Shown here piece after piece: positions 46,001 to 55,052 of a stretch of DNA of 64,000 bases. Within the stretch, counting starts at the first letter, position 1; each line of letters begins with the position of its first letter. Under the pieces are notes generated by a model that saw only the letters and a list, made by a program, of their open reading frames with translations, did not search any database and had not been told where the DNA came from. Made by a program: the position numbers and the translations under genes. This DNA comes from Pseudopedobacter alpinus (GTDB taxonomy: Bacteria > Bacteroidota > Bacteroidia > Sphingobacteriales > Sphingobacteriaceae), in NCBI RefSeq assembly GCF_042684645.1, contig NZ_JBHULV010000017.1, forward strand, positions 4,314 to 68,313, in the 5' to 3' direction.

Positions 46001-47054
46001 TCTCGAAAAATGGTTGATTATGAGACAAAAAAGCTAGTCCACCACCATAAATACTTAGCCATACATTGCCAAAATGGTCTAGGTTGATGTTTTGAACAGA
46101 AGCATGATTGCCAGTACTAAGGTAATTAACCTCTATGTTAGAAGTTTTTTGAAATTCTCCAGAGAGATGATAAACTGGGTGAACAATGAAAAGTTGTGAT
46201 GATTGCGTACCTACCCAGATTGCTCCATTAATTTCTTTGATTGAATGTACAAATGGCTCCTCTCTTTTTTTAGACTTATTAGAAAGGCTGATGCGCTTTG
46301 TTTTTTTGGTTAAGTTGTTATATACAGCCAATCCCTTTCGGGTACCAATCCAAATATTGTTCTTGCTATCGCAAAAAAGAGATTTCACTTCATTATCAGC
46401 AATTTGCCCAGCTGTGGTTTCAGTGTTGATTATCGTAACACTTCTATTTTTTGGATTAAAGATTGACACGCCTTTAGATACATGTCCGATATAGAGTAAA
46501 CCATCACGATCCTCTGTGAGTGTCCAAATACTATTTTCGGCCAAAGAAGGTAGATTGTCTTTATCAAAATGCTCAAATTTCTTTTTTTTGGGATCAAATC
46601 TTTGAACACCGCGATGATAGGTAGCCATCCATAACTTACCACTCTTTGATTTAATTATATCGGTAATATCATTGGTTGCTATAGAAGTTGGATCATTTGG
46701 GTCATGAAGGTAGTAGGAAAATCTGTTTGTTTTCAAGTCTAGAACGTTCAGTCCGTTAGACCGAGTACCGATGTAAAGCTTATCCTGATCACATAGAAGG
46801 GTATTGATCTCATTGCTATTAACCGAAAGACCGTCTGCATTTTTTGATTTGTAATATTGCTTAAATGAATTACTGGCAAATCGGTTTAATCCCAACTCGG
46901 TTCCAACCCATAAAAAACCATATTTATCGTTGGCTATATCAATTACCTGTTGGCTAGATAGTCCTTCTTGCAAGGATAAATATTTCGCTTCTTCTGTCTG
47001 CCCAAAAACCGGTAGTGTATAGCAAAAAGCTAATACAATAAGCAACAACCTCAT
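43041..47054 (-). CDS. Hybrid two-component system regulator (HTCS)
   Basis: This 1337-residue single-chain sensor and regulator spans the inner membrane. It has a signal peptide, then two seven-bladed Reg_prop propellers (about 25-700) with repeats such as NIWIGTRKGLAVYN and YLWVGTYGQGLYIFD. A Y_Y_Y domain and a transmembrane helix (about 780-800) come next, followed by a histidine kinase with H839 in NITHELRTP. The ATPase has NLLSNACKF and DTGCGIAPEH. A receiver with D1129 (SDLIMPDMDG) precedes a C-terminal AraC domain (about 1235-1337). It would sense a released oligosaccharide in the periplasm and switch on the adjacent susC operon. Confidence 0.95.
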   Translation of the reverse strand: MRLLLIVLAFCYTLPVFGQTEEAKYLSLQEGLSSQQVIDIANDKYGFLWVGTELGLNRFASNSFKQYYKSKNADGLSVNSNEINTLLCDQDKLYIGTRSNGLNVLDLKTNRFSYYLHDPNDPTSIATNDITDIIKSKSGKLWMATYHRGVQRFDPKKKKFEHFDKDNLPSLAENSIWTLTEDRDGLLYIGHVSKGVSIFNPKNRSVTIINTETTAGQIADNEVKSLFCDSKNNIWIGTRKGLAVYNNLTKKTKRISLSNKSKKREEPFVHSIKEINGAIWVGTQSSQLFIVHPVYHLSGEFQKTSNIEVNYLSTGNHASVQNINLDHFGNVWLSIYGGGLAFLSHNQPFFEMVATKDINPGENKPSTVTGILHDNSSMWLATAGDGILKVNANKEVVKMTMDNSGIGDDFLLSCFQDSKKNKWFGMQRGGVSFFDAKTKNWKTINGEEKMSSVRAIIEDVKGNICFAAQEGIFIYNPTTNISQKIVTNKPMLGDYAPRTLLEDKRGYLWVGTYGQGLYIFDRQRKLIKRISAEEGLVSNTINHLLLDRNNNIWIATNEGLAVQKFNKAIGQLETINLQQSDGWQSVNALAQDRSGNIWCTTRMGLLRYLPAEKRVLSYGHAFGLPLGGFTNNSAAIHNDGRLFFGMPAGLCYFDPQKIPLNLPKSPIRISRFIVFNSGESHVQSEKYPSLTQQISLKNEENSFRIELAVMDYALDEFAEFSYKLHGLDNNWFFLGSEKNIDFRNVPYGKYELRIRTRQKNENWSDEYEHLFINISPPFYLSTPALVIYVIVIASTFFTLLFFYVKKVNAEAQLNMKKLQLEQNGILHMERMNFYTNITHELRTPLTLILGPLEDLLHQGKLLPKNRDLVVLVQKNANRLFSLVNQLLEFRKVESQYKPLVLGEGFLSELVAEIVGKYVEANHIEKVNISFTPPQGDIKTNFDGEIVQIILDNLLSNACKFTSEGKVEVLLRYEQDTLSTRAFIVVSDTGCGIAPEHLGKIFEKFYQVPRSVSHGTGVGLALVKELAAIHQGKITVSSELGKGSEFAVCLLTNAVVSSQTEKVSLQDVKNQQYSVVENQRPLLLLVEDDRDVREYLISILSSKYEVIKAENGIEGMELAKNHIPEIIISDLIMPDMDGFDLLEALKAERETSHIPMVLLTAKDTDLEKERGYALGADSFLSKPISPQLLHRRIENLLNKQKSIYSEVLAQLSAHSEASDQTVAINNPDLWRENIFVQDFVNLVEDCIQDEILDAATLADKMNMSQSTLYRKLKGLTGKNINQLVRKVRIQKAAQLLKSGQYNITEVALMVGINSSIYFRQCFKEEFGVLPSEFQKMRQ

Positions 47055-47094
47055 TATTTTTTATTTAAGAATATGTAGTAGAGTTGATGATAGC

Positions 47095-49053
47095 TCAATT
47101 TCCGATAAGCACAGCTCCACCATTAGGTAGCAGTTTAAGCTTGATCTGATTTTTATTTCCCATGGTTAACTTATCTATTTGCGACTGTCTATTTTCACTA
47201 TCTGAGTAAATAGTTACCTGCTTCTCTAAAAGCATAGGTAGAGAAACCGTGAGATTTTTTTCATTCTTCTCTGCATTGATTGCCGTTATATACCAAGTTT
47301 CTTTATGACGTCTGGCCAGTACACAATACTTTCCAGGATAGCCATCTATAAATACCGTTTCATCCCAAGTTGTTGGAACATTTTTCATAAAATCGATTAC
47401 ATGAGCAGGCACATCCTGTAAATTATTAGGCGTGATACCAAAGTTCTGTACTGGAGTTTGAAATAGTACCGAAGTAGCCAGTTGAAAAGTCTCGGTGGTT
47501 TTTCTTATGGTTCCACCATTGTTATCTTTATTATGGCGTTTGTTTAACAATACTGGACCAAAATCCATTGCCCCTACCGCATTTCGGATAAAAGGGTGTA
47601 GGCTTGCATTAAAGGCCTCATTTTCATTTGCTTGTTGGTTAAACACCAGATTTTCAGAAGCCAACACTGCTTCGCTACCTACAAAGTTTGGATACATCCT
47701 TTCCCACCCCCTTGGCAGTGTACAACCATGAAAAATTACCGTAATGCCATACAGATTTGCATCTGATAGAATTTCTTCGTACAACTTCATGGTTTCCTGC
47801 TTATCGCCACCAAAAAAATCTACTTTAATGCCTTTTACGCCCATTTTTTGCATCCATGCCATTTCTTTTCTACGTACCACAGCACTATTCATCCTATTTT
47901 TAGGGCCTTGTGGTGCATCGTTCCAAAAACCGTTAGAATTGTACCAAAGTGCAACCCCAACATTCTTTTGTTTGGCATATTCAATTAATTGTTCAATTTT
48001 CTCCCGACCTATCTGTTTATCCCACAAACCATCTATCAAAGTAAATTCATATCCTAAAGAAGCGGCCAGATCGATAAACTTTTTCTGGTCTTCGAAATTA
48101 ACACTATTGTCTTGCCAAAGTAGCCAACTCCAAGTAGAACGACCAAAAGTATAGGTTTTTGAGGCTTCATATTGGGGCTCCACTACATCAAATGAAATTG
48201 TGGTTTCTACTATAGGCTTAAGATTATTACCCACTGTAATGGTACGCCATGGTGTATAGCCTGGAAGTGGTATAGTTGGGTTTGCTCGGCCCATGCCATT
48301 ATTTTCGCCAGCTTCTGGAAAGGCTATTTTGTAAGAACCATCCTTGCTTGCCTCACTAAGTTTCGAACCACAGTACAAACCATTTACCCCTGTTTCTGAA
48401 AGCAAAACCCAACCTTTATCTCCAAGACGGAACAATGCTGGAAAGGTATAACCCACGCCATATTTTGAAGGTGTAGCCATTGGCGCATCTGGAACATATT
48501 CTTCTTCATAACTGGGCTTAGTTTTCATCCAACCTATCATTGGAGTAGCCTGTGGGGTTAAAAAAGTTGTAGTACCAGTTGGAAACCTGTATCCGCTCAT
48601 CTCTTCTTCAATAATAAAGTTTGCAGGCTCTCCTGTTTGGGGCACTCTATAACGAAAAGCAATATCATTGTTACTAACGCGAAAAATTACTTCTAATTGT
48701 TTTTTTTTGGCATTCTGAAATTTACAGATGAGCTCATTGGCCTGATAGCGCACCGTACTCTTTTTAATTTTAGGTTCGGTATAAGTTTCATCTATGCTCC
48801 TTGCTGTTTTTCCTGTAAGCTCAAGACCCGAAGACAGGTCCATTTGTGCACCTCTTAAACCTAGAGTAGATTTCTCTAGCATTTGTTTGCCTTGCAAAAG
48901 CACTTGATAGTAAAGCTTACCTTGGTCTAGTGATAATTTAACAGTCAACTTTTCATCTGGGCTTGATAGGCTAAATTCTTGCGAATAAGCGCTAGAAAAA
49001 AACAGTAGGAATGAAATTCCACAAAAAAATCGTTTAATAGTGTTCATATTCAT
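47095..49053 (-). CDS. GH97 glycoside hydrolase, probably retaining alpha-galactosidase type
   Basis: The 652-residue periplasmic enzyme has signal peptide MNTIKRFFCGISFLLFFSSA, for which I take the ATG at 49053 over one 51 bases upstream. The N-terminal beta-super-sandwich (about 25-290) precedes the TIM barrel with FTLIDGLWDK. Two catalytic residues are apparent: D412 in GIKVDFFGGDKQ and E461 in VGSEAV. An Asp in this place is the nucleophile of the retaining GH97 branch that includes alpha-galactosidases, in contrast to inverting SusB-type glucosidases. Specificity stays tentative. It follows HTCS in the reverse reading order, 40 bases apart. Confidence 0.88.
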   Translation of the reverse strand: MNMNTIKRFFCGISFLLFFSSAYSQEFSLSSPDEKLTVKLSLDQGKLYYQVLLQGKQMLEKSTLGLRGAQMDLSSGLELTGKTARSIDETYTEPKIKKSTVRYQANELICKFQNAKKKQLEVIFRVSNNDIAFRYRVPQTGEPANFIIEEEMSGYRFPTGTTTFLTPQATPMIGWMKTKPSYEEEYVPDAPMATPSKYGVGYTFPALFRLGDKGWVLLSETGVNGLYCGSKLSEASKDGSYKIAFPEAGENNGMGRANPTIPLPGYTPWRTITVGNNLKPIVETTISFDVVEPQYEASKTYTFGRSTWSWLLWQDNSVNFEDQKKFIDLAASLGYEFTLIDGLWDKQIGREKIEQLIEYAKQKNVGVALWYNSNGFWNDAPQGPKNRMNSAVVRRKEMAWMQKMGVKGIKVDFFGGDKQETMKLYEEILSDANLYGITVIFHGCTLPRGWERMYPNFVGSEAVLASENLVFNQQANENEAFNASLHPFIRNAVGAMDFGPVLLNKRHNKDNNGGTIRKTTETFQLATSVLFQTPVQNFGITPNNLQDVPAHVIDFMKNVPTTWDETVFIDGYPGKYCVLARRHKETWYITAINAEKNEKNLTVSLPMLLEKQVTIYSDSENRQSQIDKLTMGNKNQIKLKLLPNGGAVLIGN

Positions 49054-49104
49054 ATCGGTGTGCAAAAAATTATTAAATTTTGAATGCGCTGGGCATTTGA
49101 GCAA

Positions 49105-49399
49105 ACTTTAAAGCAATATCTGGTTATTTAAAGTAATGAATAGCAGTAATAATTTAGAGTTATATCTGATAACATATCTTAATAATCTAAATATACATAA
49201 TTTTTTTAAACGTCATAACGACATTTATTCTACAACCTCATCAGTTAAACACAACTATTAAAAAAAATTTCCATTCTTTGATATAGTAGATCAATGCTGA
49301 AAGCGATAGAACACAAAAACTTTTTTAAGATCCGGATGCGCCAAACTCATAAATGTTTCATTTACTCTGAATTACTAATTATTACTAGATATGTTGATA
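49105..49399. other. Non-coding spacer between GH31 and GH97 genes
   Basis: A 295-bp AT-rich spacer upstream of the GH97 gene. No clear hairpin, ORF or repeat was found, and it may hold the GH97 promoter. Confidence 0.5.
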
Positions 49400-51751
49400 C
49401 TAAAATTTAAGTTTTGTGTTTTTCCCTGTGTACAATAACGTAGCGCTTTTTTTCAACTTGTTACCCATAGCAGATTTATTGCCCCCAATTAAAGTGAAAT
49501 TAAACTTTCTAGACTTGAGCATAGTAGGAAAACTTCCTTCTCTATCTTCAATTGTTAGTATTTTTTTGGTATCATCCCATTTAAATTTAATGATCGAGTA
49601 AATTCCCTTTTCATAATTGTAATTATCATTTTCATCCTCATAAAGCGAAAACTCGCCATCTGCTCCTACGTAAATTCTAATAGTTAGGTTATCCCATTTT
49701 TTTTCAGTTGAATATTGCACATCAGGACCTATCGGGATAATTGATCCAGCCTTAATGTATAAAGGAACCACATCAATTGGCGCATTGGTATGAATTGTTT
49801 GTCCTCCTTCTACATATTCATCTGTCCAGAAGTTGTACCATTTACTACCTTTTGGCAAATATACTGGCCATTGGTTTGTCTTATATTTAGTTACTGGTGC
49901 TACTAAAATAGAACGACCGAAAAGATACTCATTACCTATTTCATGCGTTTTTTTGTCATCCACAAAATCCATTATCAATGGTCGCATAAATGTGCCATGG
50001 TTATTGCTTACATCCCAAGAGGTACTGTAGATATAAGGAAGCAGGCTATAGCGCAGTTTGATAAATTTCTCTTGTGCATCAAAACACCAGCTGCCACGAT
50101 CGCCAAAGTTCCAAATTTCACGAGGCAAATCTGTACCATGAGAGCGCATCATTGGACTAAAGGCGCCAAACTGCATCCAACGTACATAAAGTTCCTGAAA
50201 TTCTGGATTCTTGTTTCCACCATCCTTACGCCATCTTCCAGCAAAAAAACCACCAATATCGCTGTTCCAATTTGGTATGCCCATTAAGGTATAATTTAAT
50301 GCAGCAGGAATTTGCTTTTCGAGCATTTCCCAAGTAGAATTCACATCTCCACTCCATGTGTTAGAACCGTAAAGCTGTTGTCCTATAAAACCAGATCTGG
50401 TTAATATTACTCCCCTTTTTTTATCGTTTACTGCTCTTTGGTTTGTAGCAATTCCTTTATTGTGCATTAAGCTATAGCCATTTTTAACACTTCGGTAACT
50501 ACCCAAATATGTAGGTAAATCAAAATCTGACGGCTTAAAATTGATGTGATCTGGCTCAGTAGAATCTAGCCACCAGCCATCATTTCCGATATAATTGAAA
50601 ATTCCTTTGTTTAGGTATCTCCAATAAATATCAAGGGCCTTAGGATTAAATACATCGTAAGGTCTTGCGCCACTATTTGGTGGCCAAGTATCAAAATTAA
50701 TAATCATCTTTTTTTCATCAAACTCTTTACGTTGTGCTGTATGCGGGCCAAAACCCGGCCATGTTACGATCAATAATTTCGCATTCAGTTTGTGAATTTC
50801 ATCAACCCATTTTTTAGGATCAGGAAAGCGTTCTTTGTCAAAACTTTGAGAATTCCATGCACTGTCAGATTTATTATATTCTGGCCAATAACGCCAATCC
50901 TGAATAACCACATCCAATGGCACTCTTAAATCACGGTATTTTTTTAGCACATTTAAACTTTCATCTTGATTATGGTAACGTTCTTTACTCTGAAAAAAAC
51001 CATAGGCCCACAAAGGTAACATAGGTGCCTTGCCTGTTAATTCCCGTACCTTCGAAATTACTCCATCCGCATTTTGTCCGTACATAAAATAATAATCAGA
51101 ACAATGACCTAGGCCCTCAAAAGATAGTTCTTGTGGATTATCATTGAATTGTGAAATGGAATAATTATCCCAAAATACAGCATAGCCTTTTACCGATAGA
51201 AAATACGGAGAATAGGTAGACATATTTTCGTTCTGCATGTGGTGCGAAGAGTTTCGTCGGTTAAACTTATTATCTAAAACCTGCCCAACTCCATAAATAG
51301 CTTCATCTTTATCTAACAAAAAACCATTTCTAACTTTATAAGATGGAGTGCCTGCATCATTTATTGGCGAAAACTGTGTGCCATAATCTTTGTCTTTGAG
51401 CAGTTTGTTTCCTGCAATATCATAAAATGAAATACCGCCAGTTTCAACATTTACCTCAACCTGAACTGCATTGCTTTTAACAATGGTTCTATCTCCCTTT
51501 GTTAAATAAGTAAGTTGCGTTTTTTTTGGAATGCCCACTACAGAAAGACTATTTTTTTGATAAGGTTTACCTTTAGGGGTTTTGTAGACCCTTACCGTGT
51601 GCTCAGCGTAAAACTCTATTTTGATGTCCATTTCCTGTGCAGAAAAATTGAGACCATTGGTGGTTTGCTGAATTGTCTGTGCACAGAGATTTGTAGTCAT
51701 AAAGAATGAGGCGACTACGATAAAGAGAATTGTTTTAACCTGAAATTTCAT
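49400..51751 (-). CDS. GH31 alpha-glycosidase
   Basis: The 783-residue secreted enzyme has a signal peptide (1-25), an N-terminal galactose-mutarotase-like sandwich (about 30-250) and a TIM barrel. The nucleophile is D396 in WWLDSTEPDH and the acid/base is D469 in TWSGDVNSTW. The barrel also has RSGFIGQQLYGSNTWSGD and MMRSHGTDLPREIW. A DUF5110-like C-terminus follows (from VPLYIKAGSIIPIGPDVQYS). GH31 includes alpha-xylosidases, glucosidases and galactosidases, and the W-rich nucleophile loop is common in PUL-encoded xylosidase-like members. The leader shares the susC motif. Confidence 0.92.
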   Translation of the reverse strand: MKFQVKTILFIVVASFFMTTNLCAQTIQQTTNGLNFSAQEMDIKIEFYAEHTVRVYKTPKGKPYQKNSLSVVGIPKKTQLTYLTKGDRTIVKSNAVQVEVNVETGGISFYDIAGNKLLKDKDYGTQFSPINDAGTPSYKVRNGFLLDKDEAIYGVGQVLDNKFNRRNSSHHMQNENMSTYSPYFLSVKGYAVFWDNYSISQFNDNPQELSFEGLGHCSDYYFMYGQNADGVISKVRELTGKAPMLPLWAYGFFQSKERYHNQDESLNVLKKYRDLRVPLDVVIQDWRYWPEYNKSDSAWNSQSFDKERFPDPKKWVDEIHKLNAKLLIVTWPGFGPHTAQRKEFDEKKMIINFDTWPPNSGARPYDVFNPKALDIYWRYLNKGIFNYIGNDGWWLDSTEPDHINFKPSDFDLPTYLGSYRSVKNGYSLMHNKGIATNQRAVNDKKRGVILTRSGFIGQQLYGSNTWSGDVNSTWEMLEKQIPAALNYTLMGIPNWNSDIGGFFAGRWRKDGGNKNPEFQELYVRWMQFGAFSPMMRSHGTDLPREIWNFGDRGSWCFDAQEKFIKLRYSLLPYIYSTSWDVSNNHGTFMRPLIMDFVDDKKTHEIGNEYLFGRSILVAPVTKYKTNQWPVYLPKGSKWYNFWTDEYVEGGQTIHTNAPIDVVPLYIKAGSIIPIGPDVQYSTEKKWDNLTIRIYVGADGEFSLYEDENDNYNYEKGIYSIIKFKWDDTKKILTIEDREGSFPTMLKSRKFNFTLIGGNKSAMGNKLKKSATLLYTGKNTKLKF

Positions 51752-51838
51752 ATCTGCTCTTTTATATTTGGTTTAGTTTGATGATCAAAAGTAGCCAAAC
51801 CGATCAAAAGCCAGACAACAACTAGGTTGCAAAAAACA

Positions 51839-54442
51839 TCAACTATGTTGATTTTTATATAGATTAACATACTCTGACGGCTTGCAACCATAGCGTTGCT
51901 GAAAACATTTACTCAAATAGCTTGAACTGCTAAAGCCTACCCTATCTGCAATTTCGGCAATACTGAGTTTTCCTTCTAGTATCATTTCAGCTGCTTTTTC
52001 TACACGGATATTTCTGATAAATAGTGATGGCGATTTATCCATTAAAGTAATGAGTTTACGATAAAGTCCGGTTCTGTCCATGTTAAGATCACGACTAAGC
52101 TGTTCCACAGAATAATCAGCAACATCAAGGTTTTTCTCTACTAGTGACATTGCTTTTGTTATAAATGCAGCTTCAGCTTGGTTATGGATATCTGCGCTTG
52201 TACTGTTCGGCTCAATATTTTTAAACTCTTGGTCTGTAATTTTAAGCCAAGGTTTGTCTTCTGAATGAAGTAAATATTGCTGATTGATCAAATTACGGAT
52301 ACGGATCAACAAAATTTCTTCCCTATGGGTTTGTTCTAGTCTTTTTCTGACATTGTGTAAATAGCTATAGATAATTACTACGGTTAGTAAAACTGCAACA
52401 GCTACGAAAATTACATAAGCTAAAGTGGTTTTCCACCAAGGCGGATGAATAGTGAAATTTAGTAAGGCAACATGCCCTTTCCACTCCAAGTTATTATTGG
52501 ATGCCATCACTTTAAGCCTATATTTTCCAGGAGGCAAATTGGTATAGGCTATCCTAAGGATGCCCGATGTATTTAAATGATCTTCTGCCCTAGAGCTGAA
52601 AATTTCTCTCCATTGTTTATCTATCCCTTCCAACTGATATCGATAATAGGTTTGGGAAAGATTTTGATAATTGAGCGCAGAAAACTCGAAAGTTAAAAAG
52701 GTCTGGTTATAAGCCAAGTCGATATGTTTGATATAAGGAGCGCTCTTGCTCAAAATGACACTTCCATCATAACTAGTTCCTAACTCAACTTTTTGCCCAC
52801 GTAAAAAAAGATTGGTAAATATTGGCCTAAAAGGAAGTTTATCTATCGAAGGTAGATTGGGTTCCAATATACTGAACCCATTGATACCACCAAAAAAAAG
52901 CCGCCCATCACTGCTTTCAAAAGCAGCGCCCTGTACATACTCGCCTTCTAATGTTCCAGAATTAGCACCAAAGCTGGTAATATAAATTTTTCCACTTTTA
53001 GGCATTGTGCGAAGCTTGTTTATACCATAGCTGGTTGTTATCCAAATGTTTTGAGAACGATCCTGTATAATCGCCTGAACAAAATTGTTAGACAGTCCGT
53101 CTTTGGTATATAAAGTGCGTTGCTTACGAGTTAAAGGGTCAAAAACTTTTAGTCCATCAGCTGTTCCGGTCCATTTAAAACCATGTTTATCAGTAAGTTG
53201 TGCAGTATTATTTGTACTGAAAGTTTGCGTAGACTTTTCGATATTCAGTTTTTTAATTATATCTGCCGAAAGATGAGCTATATCGATAAGCTCCAAAGAG
53301 TTGCCAGATGGTGAATTTGATAGATACCGATAAATTTCAGACTGGCATTTAACATAAATATTTCCAATTTTATCTTCTGCAAAAGATTGTACAATGATAT
53401 CCTTACCATCATTGTTTGGGAAATATGAACGTCCAATTTGGGTAAACATATATTGATCAGGATGGTAATAAAGCAAACCCTGATTTGCGGTTCCCAGCCA
53501 CAATCCTCCCTGCCTATCATAGAGCAAGGTGCTAATTTCGGTATTCAGCTTGCTGCCATCTTTTTTCAGGATAGTAGGAAGGTAACTTTTCTTTCTACTG
53601 ATGCTGTTAATGATCCAAATGCCATTTGCACAACTAATTGATGCTATACCATTTGCATCAACAACCAAAGTATTTAGTGTGTAGGGTGTTTGCAGGAGCT
53701 TTTCCCAGGTTCTCTTTTTTAGATCAAAAAAGAAAAAACCGCCCTTGCTACCATTTCTTAGTTGATAAAACCCATTTTTTCCTTTAACAATAAGGGAGGT
53801 GTTTTTGAAAATAGCTTTTTGTGACTCAGGATAAGCATTAGCTATATACTTTTTGATTTTTGACTTAAGCTCATAACATACAATCGCTCCAGTATTGTAA
53901 AAGAAGTACAAACAATCCTTATCCGAGTCTACATCTTGTAAAACCCCATCATTGTCTGACAAATCTAATACGATGCTATGATTTTTTAAAGACAACTTAT
54001 TACCGCTGCGCAACCACAAACGCTGTTTGTTATCAATAAAAACATCATCAATTTGTTCTTTAAATCCGATGTTTTTAAAATAATTGGCCAAATTTGAGAT
54101 ATACTTTTCCGTTGTTAGATCAACGAGCATCAATTTTTGGTGATCTTTTATCCAAAGTGTAGAATCGCTACTTTGATAAATGCGGTAAAACCCATCATAG
54201 CCCTTTAATGGATAAATATGACGTGAGTCCTGATGGATATATTTAAAATTTGCACCATCATAGATATTAATATTTCCACTCGTTTTAAAGACCATTCTAC
54301 CATCGGGCAACTGGATGATATAACGAACCTGATTATCGCTTAATCCATTTTTAACATTTAAGGGATGAAAAACTAAATCTTGAGCTTCAGCAGTAGTTAA
54401 TGCTAAAATAAAGATGGTGAACAGATTAATAATTTGCTTCAT
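51839..54442 (-). CDS. Periplasmic sensor-AraC regulator lacking kinase and receiver
   Basis: The 867-residue protein resembles an HTCS with its signalling middle removed. It has a signal peptide (1-20), Reg_prop propeller repeats (GGLWLGTANQGLLYYHPDQY and NIWITTSYGINKLR), a Y_Y_Y domain, and a transmembrane helix (about 690-712, AYVIFVAVAVLLTVVIIYSY). An AraC domain (about 765-865, VEQLSRDLNMDRTGLYRKLI and IADRVGFSSSSYLSKCFQQR) follows a short linker. No His-box, ATPase or receiver is present. The frame is intact and the domain edges are clean, so it appears functional, with signal passing straight across the membrane to the DNA-binding domain. Confidence 0.88.
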   Translation of the reverse strand: MKQIINLFTIFILALTTAEAQDLVFHPLNVKNGLSDNQVRYIIQLPDGRMVFKTSGNINIYDGANFKYIHQDSRHIYPLKGYDGFYRIYQSSDSTLWIKDHQKLMLVDLTTEKYISNLANYFKNIGFKEQIDDVFIDNKQRLWLRSGNKLSLKNHSIVLDLSDNDGVLQDVDSDKDCLYFFYNTGAIVCYELKSKIKKYIANAYPESQKAIFKNTSLIVKGKNGFYQLRNGSKGGFFFFDLKKRTWEKLLQTPYTLNTLVVDANGIASISCANGIWIINSISRKKSYLPTILKKDGSKLNTEISTLLYDRQGGLWLGTANQGLLYYHPDQYMFTQIGRSYFPNNDGKDIIVQSFAEDKIGNIYVKCQSEIYRYLSNSPSGNSLELIDIAHLSADIIKKLNIEKSTQTFSTNNTAQLTDKHGFKWTGTADGLKVFDPLTRKQRTLYTKDGLSNNFVQAIIQDRSQNIWITTSYGINKLRTMPKSGKIYITSFGANSGTLEGEYVQGAAFESSDGRLFFGGINGFSILEPNLPSIDKLPFRPIFTNLFLRGQKVELGTSYDGSVILSKSAPYIKHIDLAYNQTFLTFEFSALNYQNLSQTYYRYQLEGIDKQWREIFSSRAEDHLNTSGILRIAYTNLPPGKYRLKVMASNNNLEWKGHVALLNFTIHPPWWKTTLAYVIFVAVAVLLTVVIIYSYLHNVRKRLEQTHREEILLIRIRNLINQQYLLHSEDKPWLKITDQEFKNIEPNSTSADIHNQAEAAFITKAMSLVEKNLDVADYSVEQLSRDLNMDRTGLYRKLITLMDKSPSLFIRNIRVEKAAEMILEGKLSIAEIADRVGFSSSSYLSKCFQQRYGCKPSEYVNLYKNQHS

Positions 54443-55052
54443 TACTTACCATATATTTTAATTGAACCCTATAATTGGAATAGCAAATTAAGAAAATCTG
54501 GCAACTTCGACCCACGGAGGAATTTTATATTTTGACTCTCTATCCAAAAGATCGAAATGGTCAAATCTGCTAGAGAAATAAGTAAAAACACTCACTCCGT
54601 TTGCCGAAGGTACAGATATCGGACAAAAAACACACATACAAATAGAAAACTATGGCTATCAACAATTTAAACTGATCAATTTTGACCGAAATGAACCGAT
54701 TCTAATTCTGAAATGCCGTGTTCACCAGTACCGCAAACTTCGGGCACAGAACTTTTAATCCCCTGAAAGACAGAATCTGTCAATTTTAAAAATAAACTAC
54801 CATAATAAAGTAAATGCGATAAATCTTCGTTCAAACGCTCTTAAAGAGTGATGTAAGTATGAATTTAATCTCCAGCTCATGGTTCAATTCAATAAAAAAC
54901 AATATGTAATCTTCCTCATCTTATCAAACTGCCCTATTGAAGACAAAAGATACCTGTATTGCGACCAGCGCAATTGAAAAATATTTTCTATTTAACATAT
55001 AGCTATTTAATTAAAAACGCCGAAAACTATAATTCTTTAAGTATTTTATTGG
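54443..55052. other. Non-coding 610-bp spacer with possible coding remnants
   Basis: This spacer lies between the sensor-AraC gene and the LacZ-type gene. It contains no intact gene. A plus-strand frame open at 54582-54758 without a start codon reads FAEGTDIGQKTHIQIENYGY and on to HQYRKLRAQNF. Just left of it, in another frame, is EEFYILTLYPKDRNGQI, which looks a little like a RelE/HigB-type toxin C-terminus. These may be relics of lost genes. The spacer should also hold the promoter of the leftward sensor-AraC gene. Confidence 0.35.
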
